A stretch of DNA of 64,000 nucleotides from Chara braunii. Its lineage: Eukaryota > Streptophyta > Charophyceae > Charales > Characeae. Below are positions 21,830-34,289 of the stretch, piece after piece. Both the position numbers and the translations under genes were made by a program. Under the pieces are notes generated by a model. That model saw nothing but the letters and a program-made list of their open reading frames with translations, ran no database searches and was not told where the DNA came from. How positions within the stretch are numbered: position 1 is the stretch's first letter; every line of letters begins with the position of its first letter. The DNA lies in the NCBI GenBank assembly GCA_003427395.1, contig BFEA01000176.1, positions 288,570 through 352,569 of the forward strand. The letters are read 5' to 3'.

Positions 21830-22000
21830 GCCGGTGGCCTTGCAGGCCCTGCCTGCCTATGGCCTTACTTGCCTGGTCTGAGGCCTTGCTGCCTCGCCTG
21901 CTTTAGGCTTTGCAGATCCTGCCTGCCTGAAGCCTAGTAGGCTAGCTGGCAGGTCCTGCCCTGTCGGTTGGCCGCGTGACCTCGGCATCGGCCTATCAAC
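21830..22000. repeat. GC-rich GCCTGCC/GGCCTTGC repeat
   Basis: Short direct repeats of GGCCTTGC, CTGCCTGCC and GCAGATCCTG type occur over about 170 bp. No reading frame of interest was found. Confidence 0.6.
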
Positions 22001-22247
22001 CCTCTGGCACGATGTCAACCCCCGCGGCCCAGGAAATAAAAAACCCTTCTACCTATCCCCCCTGTGTTGCGGCCCTATACCTGATGCATCCTTCTTTTTA
22101 GCCTACTTAGGCCCTGAATCGCGCGACTGCTTTAGGTAGACTAGGTCTAGTTTTAGTCTGTCCATGACCGCGCGCCATTGAGGCCTTATAGGGAACCGCG
22201 CACGACAAGTGGTGTCGCTGACTCCCGTTGTTTCAATCGGATGTCAA

Positions 22248-22271
22248 TGACGTCATACGTCAATGACGTCA
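22248..22271. promoter_or_regulatory. Paired TGACGTCA motifs
   Basis: TGACGTCA is present twice (22248-22255 and 22264-22271), 16 bp start to start, with ACGTCA between. This palindrome is the classic binding site of bZIP/TGA-type factors and tandem TGACG pairs occur in plant viral and LTR promoters. An AATAAA lies about 40 bp downstream. No transcription unit was found next to it, so the role is open. Confidence 0.35.
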
Positions 22272-22759
22272 GGTTTTAGGTATCTCAGTTATAGGGTTGG
22301 TCTGAATAAACTTTTGACAAACATCAGTCTCATGAAGTCCTTGAATTAAGCGAAAAAGTCGGACAGCGTCCAGCGTTGAAAACCCCCGGCAAATTGCCCC
22401 GATAACGGAAACTTTGTCGGAACTCAAAAGGAGTTATGGGAATTGAGAGGTATACCACTCTTCCCTTCTATAAACCTGCCTAAACCCTTATGTGTACATC
22501 CTTGTATAAATGTCTGAACATGAATACATGTGCCCCTATCGAGAGTGTTGTTTGACTTCCTGAACTTAATTAAAAAAAGGTAAAGCAACGTGTGCACAAT
22601 AATTCGATTTTACTTTTTTTATTTTGTCTCAAATCCATAATGGAAGAGGGATGAAGTGGGGGGAGGGTGAAAGGAAGGTGGGTTCTTACTGAGATAATGC
22701 GCCATACAAAGGGTTGGACATTGAATTTAAGTTTAATAACTTAACTATTATGTTTCTTT

Positions 22760-23500
22760 GGTCTACTTTCTGATGGGTCAGGCAATGCTTCTAAAGTTGA
22801 ATGGTCTATAGTCGTTGTGGCTTTGTTTTGGGGACACGCATGAGTTATTTTTTTTGGCCAAGCATTGTTTTTAAGTTTAATGATTTGGTCTACCTGCCTT
22901 TTTTTAGAGGTTTCTGAACGGACCCTGAATATAGTTTTCAAGTTAAATGGTCTGGGATCCCCGTTTTTTTTTTAATTATTGAGGAAAGGGTTTAGTATTT
23001 TTTCTAAGTTGAATGACTTAACTTTTTATGTGTTTCTTTGTGAGGGAATTGAGGCTAAGACTAAGTATTTTTTATAAGTTGAATCATTTAGTCTGAGAAA
23101 ACGCACACACAAACAGAAAAATTTTAGAATCGTTCTTTTTTTATTGTATATGATATATTTTGTACAAACAAGTTAGTCAAACACGGTTTCTAAGTTGAAT
23201 GGTCTGACTATAACCTATCGTTAAAATAAAATTGTATTTCAATTAAGAGTATAATCAAAAGGTAAAATTCAGGCAGACTGAACATTGTTTCTACGTTGAA
23301 CAGTTCAGTCATACGTTCATCTTCGATACTACGTGCATAAAGATATATATAACTTAGATATTAAATGGTTAAGGGCGACTAAGCAGGGTTTTTAGGCTGA
23401 ATGGCTTAGTCAATCGTCCAATGAAGAAAAATACTTTACCGTGCCTCACGTTTTGTTTATAAATAAAGACAAGGATTGAACATTGTTCTTAAGTTGACTA
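22760..23500 (-). repeat. Hairpin array H3
   Basis: Repeated core on the + strand is ATTGTTTCTAAGTTGAATG or similar, which reverse-complements to the H2 type core. Stems are GACTGAAC/GTTCAGTC (23276-23283 and 23303-23310, perfect) and GACTAAGC/GCTTAGTC (23377-23384 and 23404-23411, perfect). A third, AGACTAAGT/ATTTAGTCT (23058-23066 and 23086-23094), is perfect except for one G-T pair. Loops are 19 nt in all three. Weaker members lie at 22790-22960, 23010 and 23172-23210. Confidence 0.8.
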
Positions 23501-23799
23501 GTCTGGTCTTTTTTGTGCCCTATGTAAGTCGGGGTATTGGGGTTTACTTAATTGAGGGTAAATGAACTATTAACGTGAGAAAAAACTAGGGATTTATTTG
23601 GTGAGAGTACTTATTCATTGTGATATGAAATTGCATGTGGTTGAATGAGAGTTCCACTTGTTCCGAGCCTTAACTTTGATAGGTAGTTACTTTAGATGTT
23701 CGCCACATGCTTACGTTGTAGGAGTTAGTTCAAGTCCTGTATTTTATACGTTTTTATTTTTCATATTTAATTTAATTTCAACATTTTATAAAATAAGTT

Positions 23800-24190
23800 T
23801 ATTTCTCATACTTGGCTTTGTATAAATTTTGGAGTGACACTTTCGTTAAGGGAAGTATTACCCAAATTTCTACACCTTAAATACGCTAGTCAAATTTTGT
23901 CATTTCAAAAATTCAACTTTTATATGAGTTCATATATGACTTAGTATAAATCTGAAAAACTTAGTTTTGTAAAGGAGATGTTCCTAATTGTTTTACTAAA
24001 GCAGAGAGTTAGACAAAATTTGACTTTGTGAAGTTAATATTATTTTTAGATTTTGTACTTAGTTTTGTATAAATTCTGCAAAAGCATTTTCATTACTGAA
24101 AGCATTGCCGAAATTTTTTGAAATCTATAAGAGACAATATTTGTAGACTTTGAAAGTTTTGCAGTCTGTCATTTCTAAGAGGAGATAGTG
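23800..24190 (-). repeat. CGTA-type hairpin units, copy 3
   Basis: AAATTTTG and TTTTACTAAAG/TTTGTATAAATT words recur at about 100-140 bp spacing. They correspond on the opposite strand to the units at 34290-34880. They are too degenerate for exact stems. Confidence 0.5.
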
Positions 24191-25559
24191 TTGAAACTTC
24201 TGACATTTTTAAATAGGTATTAGAGGTAGGGTAGGAAGATAAGAGTACTTCATATTCACTTAAGCATAGCTTATGCATTGATATGTGTTGTGTTGCATGT
24301 CATTTTTATTCAGATTATCTCATGGATTGACTAGCTTCAAGTTGATCTTACGAGGATAATCTTTTGTTACCTTTTGATAACAACTCAGTTTCCAACCCAA
24401 CTGTAACTCATTCCCACTACTCAACCTAAGGCCTTAGCCCTTGTAGATTTAAATGTTTCTTTGGGTTTTTTACACGAACTTTTTTTAAATGACCATTTAA
24501 AAAGAGTCAGAGTGTTTTCTTTTCGAAGGTTGGACAGAGGTTGGGGCTTACATGAATAAGGCAAAAGGTGTGAGTGCAGAGAGTGGTTGAAGTTGACCCC
24601 GTGAAGTGTGTGGTTTATTGATGTTGAATCTTTGGTGTGACTGCACGTATGTTTTGTGAGTCGAAATTCATATTTGATTTTGTCTGCGATCAAATGTATA
24701 TTTTTGAAGAAAGTCACACCGTGGTTGTAAAAGTGATCGTCTCGTATCTCATAAACTTTTATATTTATATTTCTTTCTGTTCGCATGATTTATTGAGACT
24801 GTGCGTGATGATCAAATAGTTTTTTTATTGAGATCTTTTTTAATAATTTATTTCTTATAATTATTATAGTTGGACGTTAAGGTCGATAGGGGTTGTCAAA
24901 GTCAAATCCCTTTACATGTTTTGAAATCTTTGTTGATGGAGCTCTACTTTCAGTGTTAGGGGTGTTCAACCGCTACAAAGGGTCGAGGCCCGTTTACCAC
25001 TCAATTGCGCAGGGTGCAGAAGAGGGTAGGTCTCACAATGACTTTCACAATTGTCTGACATCGAGAGATTAACCCCTCAAGACGCGTGTCAGCCGACACT
25101 TGAGTGTTGAAGCCGACCCTCAAAGTCATTGAGAACTGCATTATTATGAGTACCATATTGTACATCATCACAGTGACTGCTTGAGCATTTATGCATGGCT
25201 AAGTCGATATGATTAGGTCCAAGTCACCGTGATATTTATTCAAAGTCTTGCGTGCGACAGCAACATATTTTCGCTATTATAAGTTATGGGTGAGATGTGG
25301 AAAAGGGACTAGGCGTGATTTACGTATGAAGGTTTATCTTATTTTTGTGAGATGTATCGCGTGGTTAGGTTTGACAGTCCTAGCGGACCGCACAAGTGGT
25401 TAACGACCTACTGAAATTTCAGAATGAAAGATTTTGAAAGCTCTGTTAGCAGAGGTATGAAATCGTTGAAATAGCATGAAGACACTTCAGGTCATTTCAG
25501 GAGATTCGGGTGGTTTGAAAGTGAGATTTTATGTTTTTTTTTCGTTTTTTTTTTCGCCT

Positions 25560-26840
25560 GTTTTTGTTTTGGTTCAACCGTCAACGTTGTTATGTGCCAC
25601 TTCAGGTCATTTCAGGAGTTTCGGGAGGGAAACCTGAAACCTCTGAAATGACCTGAAGTGGCTGAAGCTTCTGAAAACGGTTTCAGATCCTCTCATCCAA
25701 ATTTTTGGATTGGGGCATATAAAACCGTTTTCATATTTTCAGCCACTTCAAGTCATTTACGGAGTTTCGGGTCGGGAGACCTTAAACCTCTTAAACGCCC
25801 TGAAGTGGCTGAAGCTTCTGAAACCGTTTTCAAATTTTCAGCCACTTCAAGTTATTTCAAGAGTTTCGGGTAGGTAGACCTGAAACCTCTGAAATGATAT
25901 GAAGTGGTTGAAGCTTCTGAAAGCGATTTCAGGTCCCCCCGCCCAAATGCTTGGATGAGGGGGACATGAAACTACTTTCAGATTTTCAACCACTTCAGAT
26001 CATTTCAGGAGTTTCAGATAAAGAGACCTGAAACCTCTGAAATGATCTGAAGTGGCTAAGGCTTCTGAAAGTGGTTTCATGTCCCCCCATCGAAATGATT
26101 GGATAGGGCATCTGAAACCGCTTTCAGATTTTCAACCACTTCAGATCATTTAAGGAGTTTCAGGTGAACAGACCTGAAACCTCTGAAATGATATGAAGTG
26201 GCCGGAGCTTTTGAAAGCGGTTTCAGGTTCCCCCGTCCAAATGCTTGGATGGGGGGACGTGAAACTTCTTTCAGAAGCATCAGCCACTTCATATCATTTC
26301 AGGAGTTTCAGATAGAGGGACTTGAAACCTTTGAAATGATTTGAAGTGGCTGAAGCTTTTGAAAGTGGTTTCAAGTCCCCTTATCCAAATGGTTGGATGG
26401 GGGCATATGAAATCGCTTTCACATTTTCAGCCACTTCAGATCATTTCAGGAGTTTCAAGTGGGGAGACCTGAAACCTCTGAAATGATATGAAGTAGCTGA
26501 ACCTTCTGAAACCAGTTTCAGGTCCCCTCATCCAAATGCTTGGATGGGGGGACATGAAACCGATTTAGCCACTTCATGTTATTTCAGGAGTTTTAGATGG
26601 AGAGACCTGAAACCTCTGAAATGATCTGAAGTGGCTGAAGCTTCTGAAAGTGGCTTCAGGTCCTCCCATCCAAAAATGGTTGGATGAAGGCATCTAAAAC
26701 CGCTTTCGGATTTTCAGCGACTTCAGATCATTTCAGGAGTTTCGGGTGGGGAGACCTGAAACCTCTGAAATGATCTGAAGTGGCTGAAGCTTCTGAGAGC
26801 GGTTTCAAGTTCCCCCGTCCAAATACTTGGATGGGCATAC
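25560..26840. repeat. Tandem array of a 148-bp double-palindrome unit
   Basis: Nine units have centres near 25617, 25761, 25861, 26010, 26155, 26304, 26452, 26590 and 26738, mostly 138-149 bp apart. Each has one long palindrome with arms CAGCCACTTCAGATCATTTC and the complement GAAATGATCTGAAGTGGCTG around GGAGTTTC...GAAACCTC. A second palindrome carries CTTCTGAAAGCGGTTTCAGG, then CCCCCATCCAAATG/TTGGATGGGGG, and back. Practically the whole array can fold on itself. No comparable array was found elsewhere in the window. Confidence 0.9.
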
Positions 26841-26889
26841 TATGGGGAGATGAAAAAGGACCTGAAAATATTACGAGTTGTTAACCTTT

Positions 26890-27208
26890 TCTCGCGGACC
26901 GGTGTAAGGTCGCATACAGCGAACAAGAAATACCATCAGTTGGGTCACCTCTACGATTGCATACAAAAAACTTTCTTAAGTGGTTCAGTAGCTCGGTGAG
27001 TATACGCCCACCTAAGGGATGGTGACAACTCCTACGGGTGGAGGTAAGTTGTACCTCGTGTGGTCCTATCCTGTCGTAGGGGTTCGCGAGAGGTACGGCT
27101 GGGGCACTCGACCTAAGCGGCAACCACTCTACGTGACAAGTCATGCAAAACCCTACGTGACGTTGTCGGGAGGGTCCCTCTCTGTGGGATCGATGCACTC
27201 GACAGCGC
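26890..27208 (-). repeat. Repeat A, copy 4 (inverted)
   Basis: Reverse complement of the repeat A pattern. The loop word appears as TGGTGACAAC near 27018-27027, with only a short GGA/TCC stem left. It starts (right end) with GCGCTGTCGAGTGCATCG. Confidence 0.75.
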
Positions 27209-27214
27209 AATACC

Positions 27215-30200
27215 CACTTAAATGGATTTGTGTGCCTGCAAATGTCAACCTTGGGCTTAATACTATTGCTTACTGTGTCAAACTTTTATCACGGAGATTT
27301 AGAGACCGAGGTCAACAGACAACGACATAAGAGTTGTGGAGCAGTTTGAAGGAAACCAAGAGATTGAGGGTCTGGCAAGATTATCCCCTTCCGTTTTTGC
27401 CGACAATCCCGACCGCGGGTCTGGCTGGTGGAACCGAGGAGGTGTAGGAGGTCCCTTCCCCTTCCCTTCTTTAAAGTTTTTCTATTTTTATTTACTTATT
27501 ATTTTTTTATCTTTTCAAATTTCGTTGGACGAGTGTTAGCACAAGCAGCATCCGGTCGACGTCGGTCGTCTGGAGGAGAGCAGTAGCATCTGGGGTAACA
27601 TCATCTTGGAGATGGCCGAGAAGAAAGACGCCAACTTGGAAGATGAACGTCCTAATCGTCTTGATGGACCAGGTGCAGCTGGCAAAACGAACTTCGAAGA
27701 TAGCTATCCGTGGTGTTGGGATAGCGAGGGAGGGCAGGAGGGAGGAAGCAAAGGTTCGAAACTCCGCTCCGAGACCAATGTGACGCAAATGCAGGGGACA
27801 CGTGAGGAGATGGTGAGAGTTAGAGAAAGAGGAAGAGAGGAGAAGGACACACACGAAAAGCAACAGCTGAGTGTCGTGGTCCGACTGACCAGAAGAATGA
27901 ACGAACAACGAAAAGATAATCGAACCAACCAAGTGTTAAAAAAAACCCCGACCTGGGTCTAGGCCGAAGTGATGTACCGACCTAGGTCCAGATACGGGAA
28001 AACCAATGGTACCAGACCAGGATCATGCCAACGACATGAAACTGGTCCGACCTACCGACCTAGCTGTCGGGCCTCAGGGGGACCGCTCTAGGTCGCACTT
28101 CTTATCACAAAAACCACTGCGCTCGTTGAAGACAAGTACGACACTTCTCTCTCCTTCTTCTTCTCCTTCTTTTTTTTTCCTCTATTTTTTTTCCCCCTTC
28201 TTCTTTTCCTTCACAACTCCAAAGTTACCAGCTCCGCTATCACCTCGACATTCCTCTGCAAAAGAAAATAGTATGCAAAAAAACTATTATGCGTAAGACT
28301 GACCAATTATACCAGTTTTCTCACTATCTAGTTTATCGAGTGATCGGCCTCAAAGTATTCCCCCATAAAGGATTCCCTTAATATACATGGTCGCAATCAC
28401 GTCTAGAGTCTTAGCGAGGAAGACCTGACTTTCCCTTGTCTAATGAGCCTAACCTCCTCAGTTCCCTACACTCATTCAGTCGATAGCGTTATGAGCGCCC
28501 CGCCTTACCGATCCTATCCTCGATTCCCAACTACATTCACCTGACTCATGGAATCCACACCAACTTGCAACCAAGGGAGCCAGAAGTAAGGATAGGCAAC
28601 AAATAAAGGTACAAACGAGAAAAGTTTGAGTTCCGCTGTCGTGGGTGTATTATAAAAGCTTACACAATATTACCTCCTTGAATCCAACCAACTGTCGTTA
28701 TAACCATCAAAATTCCAATCTAGTGCGAATGTACGTTGGTTCTTATTGCAACTGACTTTGACGTATGATACTCAAGGTATGCCTATAGCAGATCCTCATC
28801 CAAGAGTACCTAATCGTAGTCACACGCCAAAAGTATCTGCGTGCAATTAAGTATAGACCCAGACAAAGGTCCCCAACGTAACTATGTTACAATTGCATCT
28901 ATCTCATCTACTCATGCAAATAGTCTCTCTATATAAGCTCCTTTTCCAATTTGGTTGGACCATCCTAGTGCGTGCCTCCCTTGCACTGGGCCAATGCTAA
29001 CCTTCGCTACTCGAATATCAACAGATATCCCGAATGACTCCTACGAGTGCTATAGCAGGGTGGTGACCGCGGAGCATCACTTCATCAGTCGCCCTCTAAG
29101 CCAAGTTAAACACACAATCTTAAATCACCAATTCCTAACAAAGGTTAACTCTGCCCAACCGACCTCATCGACATTCGGTTTCAAGGTCGTAGCTTTACTA
29201 GTTAGTCACGTTTCGACCGCAAGGTGCGAACCTTGACTCGCCTACCATTATTCAATGGAAAAGATGAAACAAAACTCAGTGAATAAAATACAATAAAATA
29301 CAATAAAAAAATGAATGAAATTATGATAAAACAAGACAAAAGTTACATTGATAACAATAATAATAACAATAAAAACATAAAATTTATTTTTTCACACGTT
29401 TATCGTTGCGTCGCTACGATCGTGGCTCCCACAAGGACCACGCTCACCCCGTTAACCCTGTATCGGTCCCAACATATGCTTCAAAAATATGCGAAAGGGC
29501 GCGAATTCAAGTTTCGTTGCCAGACCCCAACCCACCCATATGTATCACATTAAAAACATATAAAAGAGGTTGGTTTTATGGCCTACTACGAAATGTGGAT
29601 TCACTAACGAGCGCTCTGCACGACCACGACAAGACGCGACTCAGCCTTACTCGTTTAATGTTTTTCCTTATTGGTGGCGCTACTCCTCTATCAGCTCGCT
29701 GACAACTTTTCACATTTAGTCCCCTTATATGCATGCAGTGACCTTATTTACCTGACCAGACTTCCAACCCAATAAGTAATGCTCGTAATTTATAACCAGC
29801 AAACGCAAGTTAAAATCCTCCCCGCTTGCAACCTTTACCTCCGGGTTGGAGCGTTCACCACCTTTTTCTACTCCTAATTAAGTATGCCTTATATTGCTAG
29901 CTCCAGGGCATGCAATTGTTCTTACTACCTAATTTGTCTCTTCTTGTTGTCCAACTGTTCATCTTTTTATATTTTCACATTATAAACTTACTTGCGCCCA
30001 GACTATGTTGTCAAGGCATCTAATGTTACTGACATGCCCTCAGTGGAAAGGCGTTCAGATCAATAATGGTCCCTTCCTACCACTATCACGTCATGGGTGT
30101 GCAACCTATCAAAACATAAGCAGATACCCTTGCAAGGGTATTCGCCATCGCACACCAGTAGAGAAAATCCACATACTCTTAGGGAAAATAAAAAGGTTTT

Positions 30201-30250
30201 GAAACACACATACACGCGCAAAAACATCGCGTTAGGTCATCTCTTGTGAA
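27215..30250. other. No recognised gene; low-confidence open frames only
   Basis: A 118-codon frame at 27606-27962 is rich in Glu, Arg and Lys and matches nothing I know. 28150-28210 is T/C-rich low complexity. 28950-29010 resembles wording at 17380-17430 (GTGCCxxCCTTGCAC..GGxxxATGCTAA). The rest shows no gene, tRNA or clear repeat. Confidence 0.5.
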
Positions 30251-30337
30251 ACCACATGTTAGGTCCTCTTTTATCAAAGAAAAAATATCACCTGTTAGTG
30301 TGGGGTTCCACGTGCCCCTGCGGTAAACAATTCGAAT

Positions 30338-31570
30338 CCCTAAGGCTGCGGTATAGTGGGCTTCGACGTCTATGTCAAGGTGTCGTATTTTTTATGGCGG
30401 GGGACCATGACCCAAAATGGGTTCTTAGGGGGCAAAAAACTTTGGTGGACCGGTCCTTGGCAAAATTGCGGACTACCTACAGCTAGCTCTGGTAAAACCG
30501 GGACTCTTGGAAAAATGAAGGACCGGTCATCGGGTAGAAGCGGACCCCAAAAAGAGAAGGGGTCAATGCCCTCAGGCCCTGGTGTTGAGGCAAGGTCTGG
30601 TGCGGACGAGCGTCAAGGTTGCCTTCCACTAGGCCCCTACACAAAAAGGGAACCGGTGGGTTTAGTACCGCAATTTGCAAGAGATAAGTTTGACAACTTT
30701 GGTGCTTGGAAGGATTCGCAGAAGAATCTGAAAGTTTGAGAATCCGTAGATTAGGTCGTGATCTTCCCATGAAAAATATGATAAACATTTTTAAAAATCA
30801 CTAAAACGGTGAAATAATTGTTGCGCACATTCAGTACATTTCGCAGCCCTAAGGCTGCGGTATAATGGGCTTCAACATCTGTGTCAAGGTGTCACGACCA
30901 GGACGCAAGGTGGGGCAAAAAAAATTGGGGGAGCGGTCTTTGGCGAAATTACGGACTACCCACAACTAACTCTGATAGAACAAAGACTTTTGGAAAAGGG
31001 AGGACCGGTCCTCGGCTGGAAGCGGACCCCAAAAAAAAGTGGTGGGCGTTGGACTGGTCCTCGAGTGGACGCGAGCCCCAAAACGAAGTGAGGGCATATG
31101 AACTGCAAAAGGGCCCTCAAACCCAGGCGTTGAGGCCCATCTTCTAAACACAGGGAGGTCAGGCGCAAGGAAATAGGCGTTTTGCAAAATACAACTTCAA
31201 CGATTTTCTGTGCTCGAAGGAACCAGCAAAAAAGTCTGAAATTTTAAGAATCCATAGATGTGGTCGTGTTCTTTGCATAAAAAATATTATAACATTTTCA
31301 AAAATTAATTTAGACTATGAAATAATTATCGCGTCGATTCGACACATTTTATATTTTTGCCACTCAGCCATGTGTGAGTCAACTGAAAAGGTACTCCAAA
31401 TTGAGTGGGTTTTCACGCTCATAAGAATGAGTGAAAAAACATGAAAATTGGAGCACTAGTAGATTTTATTGTGATCTTTCCAGGAAAAATGCTAAATAAA
31501 TTTTAAAAATCATTCCAGCTGTGAAATAGATCGTGGCCGCAATTTGATTCATATTTCAATTTTGCCATTC
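30338..31570. repeat. Tandem duplication, about 509-bp unit, with third partial unit
   Basis: CCCTAAGGCTGCGGTATA occurs at 30338 and 30847. The following 450 bp are collinear, including GGACCGGTC and AAGCGGACCCCAAAA. The unit tail with GAATCCRTAGAT and TTTCAAAAAT recurs a third time at 31460-31560. The long open frames here are shared between units but look non-coding. Confidence 0.85.
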
Positions 31571-31687
<117 letters not shown>

Positions 31688-31909
31688 TTTGTACGCGCTC
31701 TTAGTCTCATTGCTTTGGATACCTTAGGGCTTCGTTCCTTGCTCCCACACGGTAGTCAATTTCCATTTGCCCCTCAGCCATGTGTGAGCCAAGGAAAAAG
31801 TACTTCAACTTCAGTGTTTTTTCGCGCTCTGAAGAATGTATGGAAAATGCTGGAACTTCGGCCTCTCTCTATCTCTTTGGTAGACCCCCCTCTCTCTCTC
31901 CGTGTGGTA

Positions 31910-32072
<163 letters not shown>

Positions 32073-32128
32073 TTTGTGGTAGCCCCCCCCCCCCTCTCTC
32101 TCTGTGGTAGCTCCCCTCCCCCACCCCC

Positions 32129-32425
32129 GCTGTCGAGCGCATCGGTCCGGCACCGCGCAAGGCGGGGCGGGACCCTCCCGGCCGCGTCACGTAGGAGTTG
32201 GTCTTATCCTCGTCACGAATACATAATGGAGCTTCCGCAAGCCGCTTCGGCTAAGTGCGCTAGCCATACCTCTCGCAAGCCCCTACGATAGGATAAGGCC
32301 TTCGCGAGGCACGACTTACCTCCACCTTACGGGAGCTATCACCTCCCTTCGATGGGCCTATCCTCGCCGAGCTACCAGTCCACAGTATGAAAGTTAATCA
32401 GCTGCAATCGTAGAGGTGGACCAGC
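32129..32425 (+). repeat. Repeat A, copy 5
   Basis: It begins GCTGTCGAGCGCATCGGTCC and carries the loop region as GGGAG/CTATCAC/CTCCC, another stem version. It forms a tandem pair with the copy starting at 32505. Confidence 0.8.
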
Positions 32426-32504
32426 CGACGACCTCTCTCTATCTCTTTGGTAGACCCCCCTCTCTCTCTCCGTGTGGTAGCCCCCCCCCCCCCCCCCCGC
32501 CCCT

Positions 32505-32925
32505 GAGCGCATCGGTCCGGCACCACGCAAGGTGGGCGGGACCCTCCGGGCCGCGTCACTCAGGAGTTGGTCTTATCCTCGTCATGAATACATAATGGAG
32601 CTTCCGCAAGCCGCTCCGGCCAAGTGCGCCAGCCATACCTCTCGCAAGGCCCTACGACAGGATAGGGTCTTCGCGAGGCACGACTTACCTCCACCTTACG
32701 GGAGTTGTCACCTCCCTTCGGTGGGCATATCCCCGTCGAGCTACCAGTCCACTGTACGAAAGTTAATCAGTTGCAATCGCAGAGGTGGACCAACCAACGA
32801 CGTTTCTCATTCGCTGTAGCATAGGGGGTACGAGCGCTATTACGCCTCTATCGGACCCGTACGCGAACCGGCATCTTGGGGCGGTTGAGGTCCCAAGCAC
32901 GACTCATCACCAGTCGACTAGGACG
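32505..32925 (+). repeat. Repeat A, copy 6
   Basis: Very similar to the copy at 32129, with GGGA/GTTGTCACC/TCCC as the loop-stem version near 32700. It ends CCAGTCGACTAGGACG. Confidence 0.8.
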
Positions 32926-33255
32926 TATCCCACACGCCACGTACACACCACTATACAAAACATAATAATAAAAACATACACACATACTTATACACGAAAC
33001 GACACAGAACAAACAGCGAGACAACACTCATAGTCTCTTAGTAGTCATCCCATAACTCTCCAGTGCGTAAGTTGGATAGACGTCCCATGCGAGACTTTAG
33101 TATAAAATCGTGCGGATGCAGGGCTAAACCATATCGATTAGCAATGCATGAATACGCAAGCAGTCACGATGATGGCGTACTATGTAGTGCCCATAATCAA
33201 GCGGTCCCTCGTGGATCCGAGTACCGCTTATGACACTCAAGTGTCAGACTCAAAG

Positions 33256-33283
33256 TATCGTGAAGGCTTACCCCTTCACGATA
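33256..33283. repeat. Perfect 11-bp hairpin
   Basis: TATCGTGAAGG (33256-33266) and CCTTCACGATA (33273-33283) enclose 6 nt. It lies at the place in the composite repeat where copy 1 has unrelated hairpins (7670-7778). Confidence 0.85.
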
Positions 33284-34289
33284 TCGCACGGCTGAAGGAA
33301 TAGTTGTGCATCCTCCACGACACTTTCGACCTTTAGGTTGAGTGTCTCGGCTGGCAGGGCAAATAGGCTCTGCGAGGGGGGAGATCCCTCTCATGCAGAG
33401 TCTAAGACCTGGGATGTCCTGGACAAGGACCTTGAATCCGGGCCCAGGACCAACGCCCGACTAAGAAATCTTAAAAAAACATACGACAAATAGAGGGATT
33501 TTCCTTCCTTTCCCAGTCTCAATCCCAATTAAACCCTTAAGTGTAGGCCCCTCAAGCTAAACGAACACCCAATATAGGTACATACCTATATATACGTAAA
33601 GGGGAATAAGTATGTGACGATCACTTTTCATAATTACAGTAAGACTCCTCATAACCATATATATATGTGTGATCGCAAACAGTCAAATCCAAAATCCGAA
33701 CCATAGAACATACATGCCATCACATCAAAGTGTCAACCAAAAGTTCACGAACGACACGGAATCAACTTCAACCAATCTCTATACTCACACCCCTTGATTT
33801 AGCCATGCAAGTTCCAACCTTTGTCCAACCAACCATAATTAAATACTAAGTACCTTTGTTAAATGACCATTCAATAAAAGTTCGGGTGAAAACCTTAATA
33901 AAACAAAAAAATCACCATGGCTAAAGTTTTTTAGGTTCAGTATTGAGGATGAATTGGAGTCGAGTCTTAAACCGACGAATCAACAACCGACCTGTTATCA
34001 GTGATAACAGAAGGTGATCCTTATAGGATGAAGCTGAATCTAGTCCTGATTTCTAATCAAACGTTCAAGAGGACATGTAACACAAGACGGACCAATCCCA
34101 AGCTAAATCTATGAGTCCAAATCGGGAGTAATCTCCATATCATGATTTCATCAAGAATCATTATACTTAATTAATCATGAGTCTACCCCTAATTCAGTGC
34201 CTAATGAAAAGGTAGACTTTTGGCAGAATCTCCTCTATATAAGTGGATTGTCAGAATTGTCACCTATCAAAATATAATCTAACTCCTCT

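Larger units (their letters stand above)
22700..27210 (-). repeat. Composite hairpin-array repeat, copy 3 (inverted)
   Basis: Read on the - strand, from right to left: repeat A (27208-26890), then a palindrome array specific to this copy (26840-25560), a block at 25240-24880, a block at 24840-24420, units of the CGTA-hairpin type (24190-23800), a spacer (23710-23540) and hairpin array H3. The spacer, reverse-complemented, matches copy 2 closely (CTAACTCCTA, CAACTAAAG/CATCTAAAG, TACCTATCAA, GTACTCTCACCA, ATAGTTCAT). No coding sequence is recognised. Confidence 0.7.
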
